64,000 nt of DNA from Acidovorax radicis N35 (GTDB lineage: Bacteria > Pseudomonadota > Gammaproteobacteria > Burkholderiales > Burkholderiaceae_C). How positions within the stretch are numbered: the first letter of the stretch is position 1; each line of letters begins with the position of its first letter. Both the position numbers and the translations under genes were made by a program. This document shows positions 61,463 through 64,000 of this stretch, in pieces. The DNA lies in NCBI RefSeq assembly GCF_000204195.1, contig NZ_AFBG01000018.1:434001-498000 (forward strand), read 5' to 3'. The notes below the pieces were generated by a model. It had not been told where the DNA came from and searched no databases. It worked only from the letters and a program-made list of their open reading frames with translations.

Positions 61463-62415
61463 GGTGCCACCCGCCTGGCCGTGCCCATGGGGGGCCACAG
61501 ACCGATGAGTCCGCGGGGCGCCAACAGGCTCACCGCCATGGCCACGCAGCCCATGGCAATGAGGTACCAACCCCCGGAAATGCCCAGCGAAGCTGCCAGC
61601 AGCTCCCGCAGGCCGAACCACACCAGGACGCCGACCACCGGCCCGGCGATCGTGCCGATGCCACCGATCATCGTGGCAAAAAGCATCATCACCACCCAGT
61701 TGATGTCGAATGCCGAACCAGGCACCACGAACATGCCGCCCATGAAGTACACCGCGCCGGCCAGCGAGCATACGGCGCCGGAGATGACGAAGGTGATCAA
61801 GCGCACGCGCTGCACATCGATGCCGATGCTGCGCGCGGCCACCTCGTTGTCACGCACGGCGGTCACGGCCAGGCCCAGCCGCGACTGCATCAGCAGGTAC
61901 AGGCCAGCGACGGCACCGATGCCCAGGGAGCATGCCAGCCAGAAGCTCACCTGGGCAAACTGCTCGATGTCCTCCAGCATGGACATGTCCAGCGTCAGGC
62001 CGGCACTGCCGCCGAGCGCCGGTGTCTTGGAGACCAGCAGCGTGACGATCTCGGCCACCACCCAGATCCCGATGGAAAAATACGCATCGCGCAGGCGGAA
62101 CAGCGCCGGCGCGACCACCATCGCCGCCAGAGCCCCGAGCACACCCGTCACCGGCAGCACCAGGTAGGGCGAGAGGCCCGTGCGTTGCGTGAAATCAAAG
62201 AGGGCGTAGGCCCCGATGCCGATGAACAGCTGGTGGCCGAGGGACAGCAGGCCGCCGTACCCCGCCAGCAGGTTCCACATCTGGGCCATGCAGATGGCCA
62301 GAAGCACTTCGCTCACCAGCCGCATCATGCCGGCGTCCAGCCAGCGCGGCGCCAGTGCGGCCACCAGGGTGCATGGCACCAGCCACGCCAACACCAGGAG
62401 CAATGGCTTTTTCAT
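61459..62415 (-). CDS. Branched-chain-type ABC permease LivM
   Basis: 318 aa with eight or so hydrophobic segments. The LivM motif GYGGLLSLGHQLFIGIGAYA is present, as is the cytoplasmic EAA-like loop RDNEVAARSIGIDVQRVRL. Its start overlaps the LivH stop by 4 bases, which places the genes in one transcription unit. Confidence 0.93.
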   Translation of the reverse strand: MKKPLLLVLAWLVPCTLVAALAPRWLDAGMMRLVSEVLLAICMAQMWNLLAGYGGLLSLGHQLFIGIGAYALFDFTQRTGLSPYLVLPVTGVLGALAAMVVAPALFRLRDAYFSIGIWVVAEIVTLLVSKTPALGGSAGLTLDMSMLEDIEQFAQVSFWLACSLGIGAVAGLYLLMQSRLGLAVTAVRDNEVAARSIGIDVQRVRLITFVISGAVCSLAGAVYFMGGMFVVPGSAFDINWVVMMLFATMIGGIGTIAGPVVGVLVWFGLRELLAASLGISGGWYLIAMGCVAMAVSLLAPRGLIGLWPPMGTARRVAP

Positions 62416-63284
62416 TTGCGTCCCCCCGCCAGGCCGTTGGGCTTGAACACCAGGGTTGCCAGAAACAGCAGGTGGGCATACAGGGAGCCGGCGTTGGAGT
62501 CGATGCGCTGCCCGAAGAGCTGCGCCACGCCCAGCACCAGTCCCCCAGCCATGGCGCCCCAGAACGAACCGAGCCCCCCGATGATCACCACTTCAAAGGC
62601 GATGAGCATCCGCTCGACGCCCGAGAAGGGGGTGAACAGCGTGCGCTGCGCCAAGAGGTAGCCCGCGCCCATGGCAAACGCCGCAGCCAGCCCCATGACC
62701 TGGCAGAAGACCCGTTCGGGCTTGACGCCCATGAGCCGCACCATGTCGGGGAAATCGGCCGTGGCGCGCACGATGCGGCCGAACTCGGTGCGCTGCAGCA
62801 CCCATTGGAGGGTGGCGAACATGGCCAAGGCCAGGCCCAGCATGAGCACCGGATACAGCCCCACGGAGATGCCCAGCAGGTCCATGCTGGCGCTGCCCAG
62901 GCCGCCGGCGTCCACGGCGCGCGAGTCTGCACCCAACAGCTCGACCATGCCATTGCGCAGCAGCACCGACAGTCCGAACGTGAGCACCATGGGCGTGAGC
63001 ACATTGCCCATTCGTACGGCGCGGTTCAGCACACAGGCCTGCAGCAGCCACCCGAACAGGTAGCCGATGACCACCACCGGCACCAGCATGGCCCAGACGG
63101 GAACCTGGCTGAACCAGCCGATCAGGAAGAAGCCGGCATAGGCGCCCAGCACGATGAACTCTCCGTGCGCCAGGTTCACCACCCGCATCACGCCGAAGAC
63201 CAGTGCCAGCCCCAGCCCGAACAGGGCATACAGCCCCCCCAGCAGCAGGCCGTTGATCAGTGTCGAAATCCATTCCATGTTCAT
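62412..63284 (-). CDS. Branched-chain-type ABC permease LivH
   Basis: 290 aa, eight membrane segments. LivH motif GGLYALFGLGLALVFGVMRV, NLAHGEFIVLGAY, and the EAA-like loop FGRIVRATADFPDMVRLMGV. The ATG at 63284 abuts the LivF stop at 63285 with no gap. It carries the solute across the inner membrane with LivM. Confidence 0.93.
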   Translation of the reverse strand: MNMEWISTLINGLLLGGLYALFGLGLALVFGVMRVVNLAHGEFIVLGAYAGFFLIGWFSQVPVWAMLVPVVVIGYLFGWLLQACVLNRAVRMGNVLTPMVLTFGLSVLLRNGMVELLGADSRAVDAGGLGSASMDLLGISVGLYPVLMLGLALAMFATLQWVLQRTEFGRIVRATADFPDMVRLMGVKPERVFCQVMGLAAAFAMGAGYLLAQRTLFTPFSGVERMLIAFEVVIIGGLGSFWGAMAGGLVLGVAQLFGQRIDSNAGSLYAHLLFLATLVFKPNGLAGGRK

Positions 63285-63983
63285 TCATTCCCCGAAGTAA
63301 GCGGCAGTGACCTGGGCGTTGCTGACCGCAGCACTGGCCCCCTGCAGCGTGACCTGCCCCTTGAGCAGGCAGGCCATCTGATCGGAGACGGCGCAGGCGC
63401 GGGCCACGTCCTGCTCCACCAGCACGATGGACAGCCCCTCGCTGCGGATGCGCGAGAAGGTGCGGTAGATGTCTTCGACGACCAGGGGCGCAAGCCCCAG
63501 CGAGAGTTCGTCGCAAAGCAGCAGGCGCGGGTTGCTCAGCAGTGCGCGGCCGATGGCCACCATCTGCTGCTGCCCGCCCGACAGCTGCGTGGCGTTTCGG
63601 TGTCGCAAGTCCTTGAGGACCGGAAAGGTGTCGTATACGGCGCCCAGCGTCCACGGTCCGGTGCGGCGGGTGAGGGTGCCCATCTGCAGGTTCTCCTGCA
63701 CCGTCAGTGACGGGAACAGCATGCGCCCTTCCGGCACCATGGCGATGCCCAGCCGGGCCAGTGCCTGGGCAGGCATACCGGCCACATCGGCACCGTCAAA
63801 GCGGATGCGGCCCTGGCGCGGCGCCATCAGCCCCGTGATCGAGCGCAGCAGCGTGGTCTTGCCCGCGCCGTTGGCGCCGATGAGGGCCAGCACTTCGCCA
63901 GCCTCGAGGGAAATGCTGACGCCCGAAAGCGCCTGGAAGTCGCCGTAAAAGACGTTCACCGCGTCGATGTCAAGCAGCGGCAT
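63285..63983 (-). CDS. livF: Branched-chain-type ABC ATPase LivF
   Basis: 232 aa. Walker A GANGAGKTTLL (residues 36-43 region), signature LSGGQQQMVAIGRAL, Walker B LLLCDELSLGLAP. Only one of the two ATPases of the Liv system is inside the window; LivG presumably starts just beyond the right edge, as the sequence at 63984-64000 has no stop in one overlapping frame. The start ATG is at 63983. Confidence 0.93.
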   Translation of the reverse strand: MPLLDIDAVNVFYGDFQALSGVSISLEAGEVLALIGANGAGKTTLLRSITGLMAPRQGRIRFDGADVAGMPAQALARLGIAMVPEGRMLFPSLTVQENLQMGTLTRRTGPWTLGAVYDTFPVLKDLRHRNATQLSGGQQQMVAIGRALLSNPRLLLCDELSLGLAPLVVEDIYRTFSRIRSEGLSIVLVEQDVARACAVSDQMACLLKGQVTLQGASAAVSNAQVTAAYFGE

Positions 63984-64000
63984 TGGCAGGCACCCCCATG

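Overview
This is a GC-rich chromosomal segment with densely packed genes and very few spare bases. The encoded proteins, the many Bug-type solute receptors, the Rrf2/NsrR-controlled NO-repair genes and the hairpin repeats built around AGCGCTT all point to a betaproteobacterium of the Comamonadaceae (Acidovorax-like). This is inference from protein style and repeats, not from an rRNA gene. There is no phage, transposase, integrase, CRISPR array or rRNA. One tRNA (Val-GAC, 50114-50190) is present.

Layout. 1-5.2 kb: the 3' part of a 2,4-dienoyl-CoA reductase, an unknown 392-aa protein, an RNase D-like exonuclease and a CYTH-CHAD protein. 5.2-8.3 kb: a lone PstS-type phosphate-binding protein divergent from a chemoreceptor, with a good Pho-box candidate between them that faces the chemoreceptor. 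8.3-13.7 kb: a diguanylate cyclase, a DEAD-box helicase and several small conserved proteins. 13.7-15.6 kb: an NO-stress unit (group III truncated globin, di-iron Fe-S repair protein, divergent NsrR, palindromic operator). 15.6-19.3 kb: an AraC regulator and a two-subunit molybdenum hydroxylase of the isoquinoline-oxidoreductase type. 19.4-26.7 kb: thioredoxin-like protein, SerB, PhnD-like receptor, a MerR/carboxymuconolactone-decarboxylase pair beside an ECF-type sigma factor, a divergent ClpP paralogue, a hydrolase and a CbiM-like membrane protein. 26.7-31.8 kb: mfd, ispD (with a large insertion) and ispF.

32-42.5 kb holds two small catabolic loci. The first has a Bug receptor, a porin, a fumarase/CMLE-superfamily lyase and a GntR-LacI hybrid regulator. 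The second is a D-glucarate locus: LacI regulator, perfect operator palindrome, kdgD, Bug receptor, gudD. 42.5-50 kb is housekeeping: an EnvZ/OmpR pair, a SIMPL protein whose signal peptide appears to be coded by a repeat copy, 3-hydroxybutyrate dehydrogenase, a hydrolase coupled to relA, and tRNA-Val. 50.4 kb carries a decayed C-terminal fragment resembling threonine aldolase.

50.9-64 kb is the most distinctive region. A seven-gene plus-strand operon encodes an aldehyde dehydrogenase, two class III aminotransferase-fold enzymes, a Tm-1-like protein, a HAD hydrolase and two SDRs; four of its junctions or more are 4-base overlaps or short gaps. It faces an iron-type solute receptor and a branched-chain-type ABC transporter (receptor, LivM, LivH, LivF; LivG would lie beyond the right edge). 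Together they look like uptake and degradation of an unidentified amino compound, and this is the best candidate for an undescribed system.

A dispersed hairpin repeat occurs at 15553, 19364, 26670 and 45765, always at gene ends, with a fifth repeat-like copy inside the 5' coding region at 45058.
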